Assembly (NCBI GenBank): GCA_951813085.1 | Contig: OX638348.1 | Coordinates: 815,627-879,626 of the forward strand | DNA length: 64,000 nt | Direction: 5' to 3' | From: an uncultured Opitutaceae bacterium | GTDB taxonomy: Bacteria > Verrucomicrobiota > Verrucomicrobiia > Opitutales > Opitutaceae | Shown: in pieces, positions 10,301 through 19,452 of the stretch | Layout of the letters: each line of letters starts with the position of its first letter | How positions within the stretch are numbered: the stretch's first letter is position 1 | Position numbers and translations under genes: made by a program | The notes under the pieces: model-generated | What the model was told of the DNA's origin: nothing | Databases searched by the model: none | What the model saw: the letters and a program-made list of their open reading frames with translations, nothing else

Positions 10301-11514
10301 GACCCGACGAAGTGTTGGGGGCGGCGCTGGAGGGGAGTAGCATCGCGTTGTCAGCAGGAGTTGCTTGCGTCGGAAATCCGGCGAACCGACGATTCGACTC
10401 CCTATACGATGTGCCTCAAGCTTTGGAAAGTTTCCGCATTGCTAACGTATCGCCAGCAGGCGTTCGCATAGCTTGGACAGATCATGAAGATAGTCTCGGT
10501 GAAGTCGTAGTTGATCGTCGCGAGTACGGTTCGAACGAATGGCGTATGCTCGCAACGGTGAATGCTTCGTCGCAAAGTTTCCTAGATAGTCAGGCAAAGG
10601 GAGGGACTCGCTGGGAATATAGAGCGCGACGTCTAGGCGGGGGTCTGTCCAGTCCGAGCGAAGCCGTGGCGACTGAGATGCTTGCCACGGGAAAACTAGT
10701 GAATCTTTCGACCCGGGGATTCGTAGGGAAGGGCGAACGCGTTCTAATTTCGGGATTTACAGTACTGGGCTCGAACAGTCTTGAGGTCAGCATTCGGGCG
10801 CGGGGACCATCGCTTTTAGAGTATGAAGTCCCGAATCCGATATTGGATCCTCGGTTGTCGATCATCCCGCTGGGTGGTTCACTTTTGGGAACGAATGCTG
10901 ATTGGTTTCAAGACTATTCAATTGAAGAGATGTATGCGTTTGAATCAGAGACCGGAGCAGCTTCCGTTCAGCTATATGCCCCTGAGCCGGTCTATTTGGA
11001 CACATTGCCCAGCGGCGTCTATACGGCTGTTGTTGAGGATGAGGGTGGATCTACGGGGCTTGGACTCGCTGAGGTTTTTGAAACGCCGCGCGAAGGAAGC
11101 TTCTCTTCCGTATCGGCTCTTTTGAATCTGTCCGCTCGAGGATACGTAAATAGAGGCGCGGAGGTATTGATTGGTGGCTTTGTCATCGCCGGAGACGGTC
11201 CCGTTGAGGTAATGATTCGGGGAATTGGCCCTGGTCTCAGCGATCAGGGCGTGAGCGACATCGTCGATGATCCTCGGATCACTCTCTACCAGGCAGGAGG
11301 CGACCTGATCGTATCGAATCGCGATTGGGGAACTGGAGGTCAGGTTGCGGAGTTGCTTGAGCTTTCCGAGAGGCTCGGAGCCTTCGATCTAAAGCTGGGT
11401 TCCGCGGATGCCTGCTTAGTTGTAACGTTGCCGCCTGGATTGTATACCTGTATTCTTGATTCCGAGACGAGCGATAGCGGAGTAGGTCTGCTCGAAATCT
11501 ATCTGGTCGAATAG
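7370..11514 (+). pseudogene. Broken S8 subtilase with FG-GAP, fibronectin-like and repeated C-terminal surface domains
   Basis: One gene is recoverable by reading across lesions. An N-terminal hydrophobic leader and propeptide are cut by an in-frame TGA at 7661-7663. One-base losses follow near 8033 (reading resumes ESGDQWGLLND), near 8890 (resumes NYIKQIERALQG) and near 9235 (resumes NGESLPSQARS). A two-base gain lies near 9378 (TLVV to VGASM). The subtilase core keeps Asp (VAIVDTGARYSHEDLS), His (NGHGTHVAGT) and Ser (GTSMAAPHVSG). FG-GAP-like repeats (about 9330-10380), a fibronectin-like domain and two copies of a roughly 110-residue C-terminal domain follow; the stretch from 9379 to the end is open. 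The core is a paralogue of the gene at 43721. Its stop lies 2 bp from the stop of the convergent aminotransferase. Confidence 0.85.
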
Positions 11515-11516
11515 CG

Positions 11517-12692
11517 TTAGCCGCGTGCCTTGAGAAATGCGGCAATTCTATCGAGCGCTTCATTGAGTTGCTCTATCGATGCGGCATAGCTAAATCGCAA
11601 GTATCCATTTCCATTGGGCCCAAAATCGGTGCCTGACAAGCAGGCCACGCCCGCCTCGTTCAACAATTGATCAGCGAGCTCGACTGAGGGAATGCCCAGT
11701 TCGGAAACGTTAGGGAAGGCATAGAATGCTCCCTCTGGCTTGCGACAATGGATGCCTTGAATTTGATTTATGCCGTCAACGAAAACATTTCGTCGCTCTT
11801 GATATTGGCTTACGATTCTGGATACATCTTGGTCGCATTTATCGAGCGCAACAAGTCCAGCTCGCTGCGTAAACCCGGCGGTGCAACCTACTGCGTGCGT
11901 TAGAAGAAGCGACACTTTTTGAGCGAGGGGTTCAGGCATTATTGCGTAACCGAGTCGCCATCCGGTCATAGCGTAAGATTTTGAGAATCCGTCGACGATA
12001 ATGACGCGGTCGCTCATGCCTTCCAGGGCGTAGATACTGGGAGCCCTTTGCTGGTCATACACGAGTCTTGAATAGATTTCGTCGCTTAATACGTAGAAGT
12101 CGCGATCTTGAGCCATTGCGGCGATCGCTTGAAGATCTTCGCTTGAAATAACGCCTCCGGTTGGATTGGCAGGGGAATTGAGGATCAAGAGCTTTGTCTT
12201 AGCTGTGATACGGCTTTCCAAAGCGGCGAGATCGAAAGAAAAGCTATTTTCTTCTACGAGGGGAACGGGAATAGGGATGCCGCCAGCGATTTCGATATCT
12301 GCTCGATAGGATGGAAATCCTGGGTCTGGATACAGGGCTTCATCGCCGGGCTCGAGCAGGGCAATCATCGGGAAAAGCAAAACGGGTTTCGCTCCCGGTC
12401 CGACGCAGACTTGGGAAGCGTTCGCTTCAATGCTTCGTTTCAATGAGTAATCCGCGATCGCTTCGCGCAGATCTCCGAAACCTTCCGACGGATTGTAGCG
12501 CGTAAACCCGGCATCGATGGCCCGCTTGCCTTCCTCGGCGATCGATGGAAAGGTGTTGAAGTCAGGCTGGCCAATTTCGAGATGAACGATGTCTCGACCC
12601 TGTCTTTCGAGCTCTTGGGCCAAAGCCATTACGCGATAAGCCCCTTCGGGGCGTAGGTGTGCGGTACGAGAGGCGAATTTCATATCGATCAC
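11517..12692 (-). CDS. Pyridoxal-phosphate aminotransferase, class I/II (aspartate aminotransferase-like)
   Basis: A fold-type I PLP enzyme of 391 residues, the usual length. Visible are HLEIGQPDFN near the N-terminus, the LNSPANPTGG loop, the YVLSDEIYSRLVYD strand that carries the PLP-pairing Asp and Tyr, and the Schiff-base lysine in GFSKSYAMTGWRLGY. The arginine that binds the substrate carboxylate is likely in GYLRFSYA. Such enzymes transfer amino groups between amino acids and 2-oxoacids; the substrate cannot be set from sequence. A second in-frame ATG (MKFASRT, 12683) is an equally plausible start. It converges on the broken subtilase. Confidence 0.92.
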   Translation of the reverse strand: MIDMKFASRTAHLRPEGAYRVMALAQELERQGRDIVHLEIGQPDFNTFPSIAEEGKRAIDAGFTRYNPSEGFGDLREAIADYSLKRSIEANASQVCVGPGAKPVLLFPMIALLEPGDEALYPDPGFPSYRADIEIAGGIPIPVPLVEENSFSFDLAALESRITAKTKLLILNSPANPTGGVISSEDLQAIAAMAQDRDFYVLSDEIYSRLVYDQQRAPSIYALEGMSDRVIIVDGFSKSYAMTGWRLGYAIMPEPLAQKVSLLLTHAVGCTAGFTQRAGLVALDKCDQDVSRIVSQYQERRNVFVDGINQIQGIHCRKPEGAFYAFPNVSELGIPSVELADQLLNEAGVACLSGTDFGPNGNGYLRFSYAASIEQLNEALDRIAAFLKARG

Positions 12693-12809
12693 GCTACAGA
12701 TCGACAGCCTACGTGATTGAAGGCAAGCTTGAGTCTATTGGCGACCGTTACTTTTGCCGGGATTCTACAACGCTGATATCGTGGAAGCGGGATCCGCAGC
12801 GAGCGTCGC

Positions 12810-13577
12810 TCAGAATTTCAGCGTTAACGCGTTCAGCTTCTTGTCGCTTCGGGAGGATCGGCTAAATAGCTTGTTTTCTAGCGCCATAGCGGAAACCCGG
12901 TTTAGCGGATCCTTCTGGTTGGCAATGTACTGAGTAAAGCTCCATCCGCGATCGCTCAATGGGTGCGTATACTTCTCCATCGGATCGGGAACGGTCTTTT
13001 CTTCCGCATAGAAAGCGATCGCTTCTTCGATATTCATCGATTCGAAAGGAGTTCCTATTTCTAGGGTAAATCCGCCTAAATCGGGGAGTGACCGCTCCGT
13101 TAGTGTGCTTACAGGGGCTAGCTGCTGAGATGAGCTGGGCGGTCTGGGTGTCTGCTCGACTTTAATGTGCGAGGGCTCTGGCAAGTCCACTACGACCTCA
13201 AAGAATGCGGCCTCCGGAGAATGGGTACTGGCTTCGCTCTCAACAGCTGGATTAGAATCGGTCAAAGCCTTTGTTAGCGCGACTTCATGGACGGGAGGTG
13301 AACTCGTTTCGACAAGGCGAGCGCCAGCGAACTGCATCACAACGAACCCTACGACTACGCACGATGCGCTCGCTGCGCAAAGCGCTGCGAATGCTCGGAG
13401 GCGACGCCACGGCGCGACTTCAGATCCCAGGTCCTCTACGGGTTCCTTCTGGAGCAGCCGTCTTTGCTTTGTGCGGAGTTCTCGATCGAATTGAGCCCAG
13501 AATGCCTTAGCAGGTTTTTCGGTGCGCTTTGCTCTCAAAAGCGCGTCCAGGTTGTACTCTCGACGAATTTTTCGCAT
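12810..13577 (-). CDS. Single-pass membrane protein of unknown function
   Basis: The 255-residue protein has a basic N-terminal cytoplasmic segment (MRKIRREYNLDALLRAKR), one membrane span at about residues 65-86 (FAALCAASASCVVVGFVVMQF), a proline/serine-rich linker and a distal region without recognised motifs (EEAIAFYAEEKTVPDPMEKY). The topology recalls anti-sigma or peptidoglycan-linker proteins, but no sigma gene is adjacent and I assign no function. It stands alone on the minus strand, followed upstream by 195 bp without a gene. Confidence 0.65.
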   Translation of the reverse strand: MRKIRREYNLDALLRAKRTEKPAKAFWAQFDRELRTKQRRLLQKEPVEDLGSEVAPWRRLRAFAALCAASASCVVVGFVVMQFAGARLVETSSPPVHEVALTKALTDSNPAVESEASTHSPEAAFFEVVVDLPEPSHIKVEQTPRPPSSSQQLAPVSTLTERSLPDLGGFTLEIGTPFESMNIEEAIAFYAEEKTVPDPMEKYTHPLSDRGWSFTQYIANQKDPLNRVSAMALENKLFSRSSRSDKKLNALTLKF

Positions 13578-13772
13578 TCGATGGGATTAGACACGGAAGC
13601 ATCGAAAGCATTCAAAATTTTTCACCTTTTTTTCTATTTTAGTAACGAGGGAAGATTGGTTTCCTCGTCGTAGATGTTAAGGTGTTTATAGAAAACGACT
13701 TAAGAACGCATTCCTTTTGAGCGTTCGAAAGGTCGGATTTGGCCCGCGAGCCCTGAGACCAAGTCCCCAGTC

Positions 13773-14207
13773 TCACGGTTCAGAGGGGCTGTCTTGTAGC
13801 GCGGATCCGAGGAATGGGATTGTGTACCGCCGGATGAAAAGGACGAGGGAGCAGGCCGCGAGCGTGACGATGGCTAGAATGCCTAGCTCTAGCCGATCCC
13901 CTTCCCAGCCGAGGGTGGTGAAATGCCCAATTATAGCCCCAGCCATCAAGCCGGAGCCGAGCATGGCTCCATAGGTTATGCTCGACGGAATCAAGAGAAG
14001 GATGCAAGCGATCAGCTCTAGGATCCCTATGAGGATTCGCCCTTCCGGTTCCATGCCGATTTCAGTGAACAAGTCGACTGACTCGGGCGCTCCGCTAAAT
14101 TTGAAGAACAGAGTCTGACCCATTATGATGACGGCGATGATCTGAGCGATCCAGGATAGTATGGGTGATATTCGAGTTTTCATGGAATGCACAATGGAGT
14201 GGCTCAA
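13773..14207 (-). CDS. DoxX-like integral membrane protein
   Basis: The 144-residue protein has four hydrophobic helices: ILSWIAQIIAVIIMGQTLFF, ILIGILELIACILLLIP, YGAMLGSGLMAGAIIGHF and LGILAIVTLAACSLVLFI. The motif FKFSGAPESVDLFTEIGMEP is typical of the DoxX/DoxD-like family (small inner-membrane proteins linked to redox partners). Its ATG overlaps the stop of the preceding FMN glutamate-synthase-like gene by 4 bp (ATGA), so the two are translationally coupled. An internal start (MKTRISPIL) is possible. Substrate unknown. Confidence 0.8.
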   Translation of the reverse strand: MSHSIVHSMKTRISPILSWIAQIIAVIIMGQTLFFKFSGAPESVDLFTEIGMEPEGRILIGILELIACILLLIPSSITYGAMLGSGLMAGAIIGHFTTLGWEGDRLELGILAIVTLAACSLVLFIRRYTIPFLGSALQDSPSEP

Positions 14208-15790
14208 TGAGAGCTGCCTATGAAGGTGTTCAAGGTTGAGTCTTTTGGAACATAGAGGTGTTCGAATGAAAGTTCTTGCACGGAGCGGCAGCCGGTTGCG
14301 CAGAGCAGCTCTTCAAGATCGTGCTCCAAGTTTTGTACGTAGTTGGCGATTCGCTGCGCCTTCAGGTCCACCTCGAGTCCACGCTGGAGATCGGGATCGT
14401 GAGTAGTGATTCCAATCGGGCAGGTGTTGTTTCCACACTGCATTGCTTGGATGCAGCCGATAGCCAGCATATGGCCTCTGGCGGAGGCGATCGCATCAGC
14501 TCCTAAGCAAAATGCGATCATTTGGCGCCCCGGTCCCACAAGCTTCCCTGAAGCGATAATCTTGAGTCGATTGCGGACCTCGTGTTCCGTAAGTATGTCA
14601 TCGGCCCGTTTCAGCGCGGGAAAGAGCGGCAACCCGACCCGGTCCATAAAGGCCTTGGGAGCCGCCCCCGTTCCGCCTTCGGACCCGTCGATCGTTATCC
14701 AGTCGGGAAATACGTCTTGCCGTTTCATTTCATCGACCAGGCCATGGAATTCCACTGCATTGCCCATCGCCATCTTGATGCCGACTGGAAGTTCCGATAT
14801 TCGCTGCACATGCCGAATGAAACGAACGGCGCTTTCGAGATCGGTGCACTCCCTGTGGCTGGGTGGCGAAATGACGTCCTCTCCTTTCGTAACGCCGCGA
14901 AGAGCGGCAATTTCGTCGGTTATTTTTTCCTTTGGCAGCAAGCCTCCCTTGCCAGGCTTCGCTCCTTGGGAAAACTTGATCTCGATCATCTTGATTGAGT
15001 CCTTGGCTGCCAGAGCTTTCAATTTGTCGTCGTCGAGACTCCCGTCCGGATGGCGCACGCCGAACTTAGCAGTTCCCATTTGGAAGATCAGGTCGCAGCC
15101 TTCCTCGAGGTGATACTTGGGATACCCACCCTCTCCGGTGTTCATGAGAATCCCCGCCTGCTTCGCGCCGCGTGCGAAGCAGCGGACTGCGCTTTCGCCC
15201 AGCGACCCGAAGCTCATGGCGCTAATTATGAACGGCCGCTTCATGGTATAGGCATTGGGGCATCCACGCTCTTCGCCGAAGGTAACATCTGACGGCTTGA
15301 GTTGCGATTTCCTGATGGGAAACATGGCGTGACGCACCTTCACCTCGGTGGCGTCGAAGTCCTTCTGAGAGCCGAATGACGATGCCGAATTTATGTTCTG
15401 AGCCTTTCGATATACTTCGGAGCGTTCGTTGCGATTGAAGGGACGCTCCTCCGTGTCATTCAAATACAAATACTGCCTCAGCTCGGGACCGATGCTCTCT
15501 AGAATATATCGGCCCTGCCCGAGTATTCCGAAGTTTCGCAGCAAGGAGTGGCCTCGTTGTCCGAAAAGGTAGAATGCATTCAGGAAATTGAGAAAAAGAA
15601 ACGAGACGGTGAGGAAGTGAAAGTAAAACGAGATCCGCAGTCCTGCGAGAAAGAATAGGCCTGCGAGAAAGGGTAGGGCGAGGTTGGTGAATCGCGCGAG
15701 CTTGTGCAAATTCACCACGAGTTTTCCAGTCATTGCCATAAGTATCGTATCGTCATGAAAAGGGTTGATCCGTCTGATGTCGCGATTCAA
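14204..15790 (-). CDS. Membrane-anchored FMN-binding glutamate synthase-like protein
   Basis: This stand-alone relative of the FMN/synthase domain of GltB has 528 residues. Two N-terminal membrane spans (about residues 34-75: LALPFLAGLFFLAGLRISFY and SFLFLNFLNAFYLF) precede the domain. The barrel shows ISAMSFGSLGESAV, NTGEGGYPKYH, FSQGAKPGKGGLLP, TIDGSEGGTGAAPKAF and the cysteine cluster MQCGNNTCPIGITTHDP that normally holds a 3Fe-4S centre. No glutaminase domain is present, so glutamate synthase activity is uncertain. The likely true start may be the inner MTGKLVVNLHKL (about 15733). It is coupled with the DoxX protein. Confidence 0.88.
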   Translation of the reverse strand: MNRDIRRINPFHDDTILMAMTGKLVVNLHKLARFTNLALPFLAGLFFLAGLRISFYFHFLTVSFLFLNFLNAFYLFGQRGHSLLRNFGILGQGRYILESIGPELRQYLYLNDTEERPFNRNERSEVYRKAQNINSASSFGSQKDFDATEVKVRHAMFPIRKSQLKPSDVTFGEERGCPNAYTMKRPFIISAMSFGSLGESAVRCFARGAKQAGILMNTGEGGYPKYHLEEGCDLIFQMGTAKFGVRHPDGSLDDDKLKALAAKDSIKMIEIKFSQGAKPGKGGLLPKEKITDEIAALRGVTKGEDVISPPSHRECTDLESAVRFIRHVQRISELPVGIKMAMGNAVEFHGLVDEMKRQDVFPDWITIDGSEGGTGAAPKAFMDRVGLPLFPALKRADDILTEHEVRNRLKIIASGKLVGPGRQMIAFCLGADAIASARGHMLAIGCIQAMQCGNNTCPIGITTHDPDLQRGLEVDLKAQRIANYVQNLEHDLEELLCATGCRSVQELSFEHLYVPKDSTLNTFIGSSH

Positions 15791-15931
15791 AACGCGTCGA
15801 CGAGATTAGATACGAGATTGAAGGATCGAGCCAGAGAATTCTTTGCTGAGCGTCCTTGGCTCGGGGATACAGGAGTATATTTTCAAGTTCTAGGCTAGGA
15901 GAGGGTTGCCTTAGAAGCAAATCGTGGTTGG

Positions 15932-18098
15932 ATGGCTTCAATCGTCATGGATCGATACGCATTGCAATGGGAAGTCGGGTATACCAACGACCCGGGGGAA
16001 CGCGTGCATGCGTCCGTTCCCGGCGCGGCGCTGCTCGATTGGGCGAATGCCTAGGGATGGCCAGACTAATGGAAAGCGGAAAATGCCGAAAAATTCGGAT
16101 GGATGGAGAGCGTTTATTGGGTGTATGGCTCCCTAGTTGAGAAACCGAATTTGGAGCTAGGACAGCGGCTCGTTTGCGAAGGCGTAGATTACCAGTGCTT
16201 GGTGAAGCTAAATGGATCAATTGAGTATGGTCAGGAAGGGATGTTTACCGGGTTTGAAATTGATTTGACGGATAAGCTAGCGGGTGACGATTGCCTGGAG
16301 GTAATCGTATTTCCCGCTCCTGATTCCGGTGATTATTCGACAGCGCATTCCGAGGTGAATGCGTGCGTGAAGCCACCTGTGTCGTACGGCTGGAATTGCC
16401 ATCCCTGGCTCATCTCCTCTGGCCTTTGGAAGAATGCCTACCTGGAGATACGACCTGAATCGCATATCACCGATGTTCAGTTGGACTACTGGCTGGAGGA
16501 GACTTTGGAAATCGCTCACATCGATTTGGCGATAGAGCTGAATCGACGTTGCGAAGGCTCTATTCAGTGGGTACTGACTGATCCTTTTGGCGAAGTTGCA
16601 GAGGCCCGATCGAATCAGAGCGCCATGCGAGCATGAATACAGAGCTTTTCGATCCTCTCCTATGGTGGCCAAGTGAAAAAGGTCCCCAAAATATGTATAC
16701 GCTTTCCGTATCGCTGCATGATCGTGAGGGAGCGCTTGTATCCCAAATAGCCCGCAATGTGGGATTTCGTCGTGTTCGGTTGCTTGCCAACAAACCAATA
16801 GCCGGTAAAGAGGATCGCGATTTGCAGGGGAGAAATCCGCCCCCGATGACGTTGGAAGTGAATGGGGAACGTATTTTTTGCAAGGGTAGCAACTGGATGC
16901 CGGCCGAGATATTTCCGGGGATTATGGGCGAGGACACCTATCGTCCCTTGCTGGAGAAAGCGCGGGCAGCGCATTTCAATATGCTACGGTGCTGGGGCGG
17001 GGGCGTCGTGAACAAGGGGGCCTTCTTCGATATCTGCGATGAGCTCGGGCTCTTGGTGTGGCAAGAGTTTCCTCTGGCTTGCAATCAGTATGTGGAAACT
17101 CCTGAGTATTTGAATACGCTCGACCAAGAGTCCCGATCTATATTGATGCAGCTTAAGCGCCATCCCTCTGTAGTGATTTGGTCGGGAGGGAGCGAGTTGT
17201 TTACGGATCGGTCCGGGATGACGGATCAGCATAAAGCGATTCGTCTGCTGAACCGCAATTGCTACGAGCTCGACCCGGAAACGCCCTTTCTCCCTACCAG
17301 TCCAGTCATGGAGGATACCTTTTCAGGGAAGAAGATGGACGGGAATGCTTCGAGCGGATTCAATCCGCTCAAAACACCGCCTACGTAAGCTTTGGTTGTC
17401 CGGGAATTTCTCCAGCGGACTACTTAAAGCGATTTATACCCGAAGAGGAGCTCTTCCCGGTACGGAACGAAGGGAGCTGGAAGATGCATCATGGCGTTGG
17501 GGTTTCGGAAGCGTCTCCAGGCGCATGGCTCTGCCTAGACACCATTGTAGATTACTTTGGAAGGCCAGAGTCGTTGGGCGAGCTTTCGCGCTATGGGCAA
17601 ATTCTCCAATGCGAAGGTTACAAAGCCTGGTTCGAGGAGGCGCGAAGGCAAAAACCACATTGCTCGATGGCGCTGTCCTAGTGCTTTAATGAAGCGTGGC
17701 CCACGGCTGCGAATAATAGCATCGTCAATTGGCCCTGCGAGCCGAAACCCTCTTACGATGCGGTCAAGCAAAGCTGCCGTCCGTTATTGGCCAGCGCTCG
17801 CGTATCCAAATTTTCATGGATGAGCGGGGAAACGTTCGAAGCGGAATTGTGGATTCTGAACGATAGCAGCGAGTCGGAACGTGGCGAGACGGTCGAGGTA
17901 TCGCTCAAGCTCGATGATGAAGAGCTATTTGTCCTCGCCTGGGAATTCGATGCGCTCGAACCGAATGAGAACTTGATGGGACCGGTCGCTCGGATCAAGC
18001 TTCCTGATATTGAGCAGCAAACCTTCCGGCTCATCTTGCGAGTCGAGTCGCAGCCGGAATGGAATTCCAGCTATGAGTTTTGTGCCATCGCTCCTTAG
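15932..18098 (+). pseudogene. Broken GH2 beta-mannosidase-like glycosidase
   Basis: Reading from ATG 15932 gives a beta-mannosidase N-terminus (LQWEVGYTNDPGERVHASV, PGAALLDWANA). It is interrupted by in-frame TAG (16052-16054) and TAA (16067-16069), then continues WKAENAEKFGWMESVYWVY. Frameshifts lie near 16625 and 17380, and a further in-frame TAG sits at 17679-17681 where the family has tryptophan (MALS-stop-CFNEAWP). The barrel parts NMLRCWGGGV, LVWQEFPLACNQY and VVIWSGGSE (acid/base Glu) are recognisable, as is SWKMHHG. Restored length is about 720 codons against roughly 800 in the family. Intact enzymes remove terminal beta-mannose from oligosaccharides. Three nonsense codons make real decay the best reading. 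Confidence 0.9.
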
Positions 18099-18105
18099 TT
18101 CGCTA

Positions 18106-18131
18106 TTAATTTAACCATATGGTTAAATTAA
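18106..18131. promoter_or_regulatory. Perfect 26-bp palindrome over the start codon of an ArsR-family gene
   Basis: Each half reads TTAATTTAACCAT and its exact reverse complement follows with no spacer; the centre lies between 18118 and 18119. The ATG of the regulator gene (18119) forms the first bases of the right half. ArsR-family dimers bind such AT-rich inverted repeats and usually repress their own operon, so this is very likely the operator. Its position over the start codon means bound repressor would block the transcript at or near its 5' end. Confidence 0.8.
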
Positions 18132-18472
18132 GCGAAGAGCGAGTGAGCCTGGTATTCAAGGCTCTAGCGGATCCGACTCGCCGGAGAATCTTGAGCGCTG
18201 TGGCGCGTAAGGATGCGACGGCGGGTGAATTGGCGTCGCCGTTCCAGATATCGGCCCCAGCGATCTCCAAGCATCTAAAGGTGTTGGAGAGCGCGAATCT
18301 CGTGTCTCGGCTCCGTGAGGGTCAGACGCATCGATTTCATTTGAATGTCTCTGCGCTGAATTCGGCGGCGGAGACGATTCGGACGCTCACGGGCTACTGG
18401 AACAAGCGTCTCGATAATTTGGAAACCTACATCACATCAAAAAGAAAAGGAAAGCATCATGAAAGAAAATGA
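18119..18472 (+). CDS. ArsR-family HTH transcriptional regulator
   Basis: The 117-residue winged-helix protein has VFKALADPTRRRILSAVARK, the recognition region ASPFQISAPAISKHLKVLESANLV and wing VSRLREGQTHRFHL. It lacks the CxC-type metal site of true arsenic sensors and belongs to the subgroup that is encoded with AHSA1/SRPBCC proteins. The AHSA1 gene begins 14 bp before this gene's stop. A perfect palindrome covers its own start codon, implying autoregulation. The inducer is unknown. Confidence 0.93.
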   Translation: MVKLSEERVSLVFKALADPTRRRILSAVARKDATAGELASPFQISAPAISKHLKVLESANLVSRLREGQTHRFHLNVSALNSAAETIRTLTGYWNKRLDNLETYITSKRKGKHHERK

Positions 18473-18908
18473 CGTATTGTCTCTACTGGAAATCAAGCGC
18501 TATGTGTCGGCTGACCAGAGGAGCGTATTCGATGCGCTGACGAAGCCGGAAATCATGTCGAAGTGGTTCTACGGGATGGACGAGGGCCGCGCCGAAGTTG
18601 ATAGCGATTTCCGCGTGGGCGGGAAGTACGAGATTCGCATGTTTAGGCAGGATGGATCGACTTCTGATTGCGCCGACTACGCCCCTCATGGCGAATTTCT
18701 AGAAATCGATCCGCCGAATCGAGTTTCGTTCACTTGGATTTCAGAGGGATTCGTAGACCATAGCGTGGTCACGATTACACTTGAGGGCCAAGGGGACCGC
18801 ACGGAATTGACGCTCAGGCACGAGCTTCCTGAACAGGTTGCGTCCGAGCATCGTCAAGGTTGGGAGGCTTGTCTTGGCAATTTGGAGAAAAAGTGCGGCA
18901 ACGCCTAG
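18459..18908 (+). CDS. AHSA1/SRPBCC-domain protein
   Basis: The 149-residue protein of the START-like AHSA1 family opens with LEIKRYVSADQRSVFDALTKPEIMSKWFYG and contains the characteristic FRVGGKYEIRM, GEFLEIDPPNRVSFTW and THE-like segment ELTLRHELP, ending in QGWEACLGNLEK. Members bind small hydrophobic ligands in a deep pocket; most are uncharacterised. The 14-bp overlap with the ArsR gene shows co-expression. The pair is a common two-gene stress-type module, with the AHSA1 partner of unknown biochemical activity. Confidence 0.92.
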   Translation: MKENDVLSLLEIKRYVSADQRSVFDALTKPEIMSKWFYGMDEGRAEVDSDFRVGGKYEIRMFRQDGSTSDCADYAPHGEFLEIDPPNRVSFTWISEGFVDHSVVTITLEGQGDRTELTLRHELPEQVASEHRQGWEACLGNLEKKCGNA

Positions 18909-19452
18909 CGTATCAGGCTGCGTTTGACGGTTGAGCCTTTCCAAAAAATGGCGGGCGCAAAGGGAATGTTCCACTCTGCGCCCGCACTGGCTGATCAAAA
19001 TCTAGTACTATGTAAACTCGCTAACGCTTGAATGGGACTTTGGATTACAATTAAGTTAAGTTTTCAGAGCTTTTTTTCAGGATAGAGTGTTGGACTGCTA
19101 TTAGGTCCTTATTTGCAGCGAGTTGCGTGAGGAATTTGGTTTTTCGGATTCGGTTGCAGCCATCGATTGAAGACGATCGCTCACATGCAGAATTGAATCC
19201 GCATAATCTGGGATCGGTAGAGGTAGAAACCCAACGGTTCTTTGCGTCTTCGATAGGAAGTCTGCTAGGTTTCTGGTGGAGCATTGGGCTAGATGAACCT
19301 GCTTAATTCTCTGTTGAAATTGCTGCGATGATGTTCTGGACAGCGTTTACGCTTTGCGCTTCAAGATTGGGTTCTTCCGAAATTCGGGCGCTTCTGTCCG
19401 CTATAAGGGTGAAATACTAGCACGAAAAATCACAAAATAGACGTTACGAACA
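18909..19452. other. Intergenic region of 544 bp upstream of the aldolase gene
   Basis: Apart from the hairpin at 18951-18985 I find no gene here. The longest minus-strand reading frame (19051-19284) has no recognisable motif or ribosome site. The last 120 bp presumably hold the aldolase promoter; no confident -35/-10 pair was picked by eye. Confidence 0.5.
18951..18985 (+). terminator. GC-rich hairpin downstream of the ArsR/AHSA1 pair
   Basis: A 9-bp stem GCGGGCGCA (18951-18959) pairs exactly with TGCGCCCGC (18977-18985) around a 17-nt loop, 43 bp after the AHSA1 stop. No T tract follows, so it may be a weak or Rho-assisted terminator or an mRNA 3'-end stabiliser. Confidence 0.5.

Noticed and set aside
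13717..13974. Plus-strand frames over the DoxX and glutamate-synthase-like genes
   Set aside because: They mirror well-supported minus-strand genes and contain no domain features of their own.
19051..19284. Minus-strand 77-codon frame between the AHSA1 and aldolase genes
   Set aside because: No motif, no ribosome site and no coding-like composition; regarded as chance.
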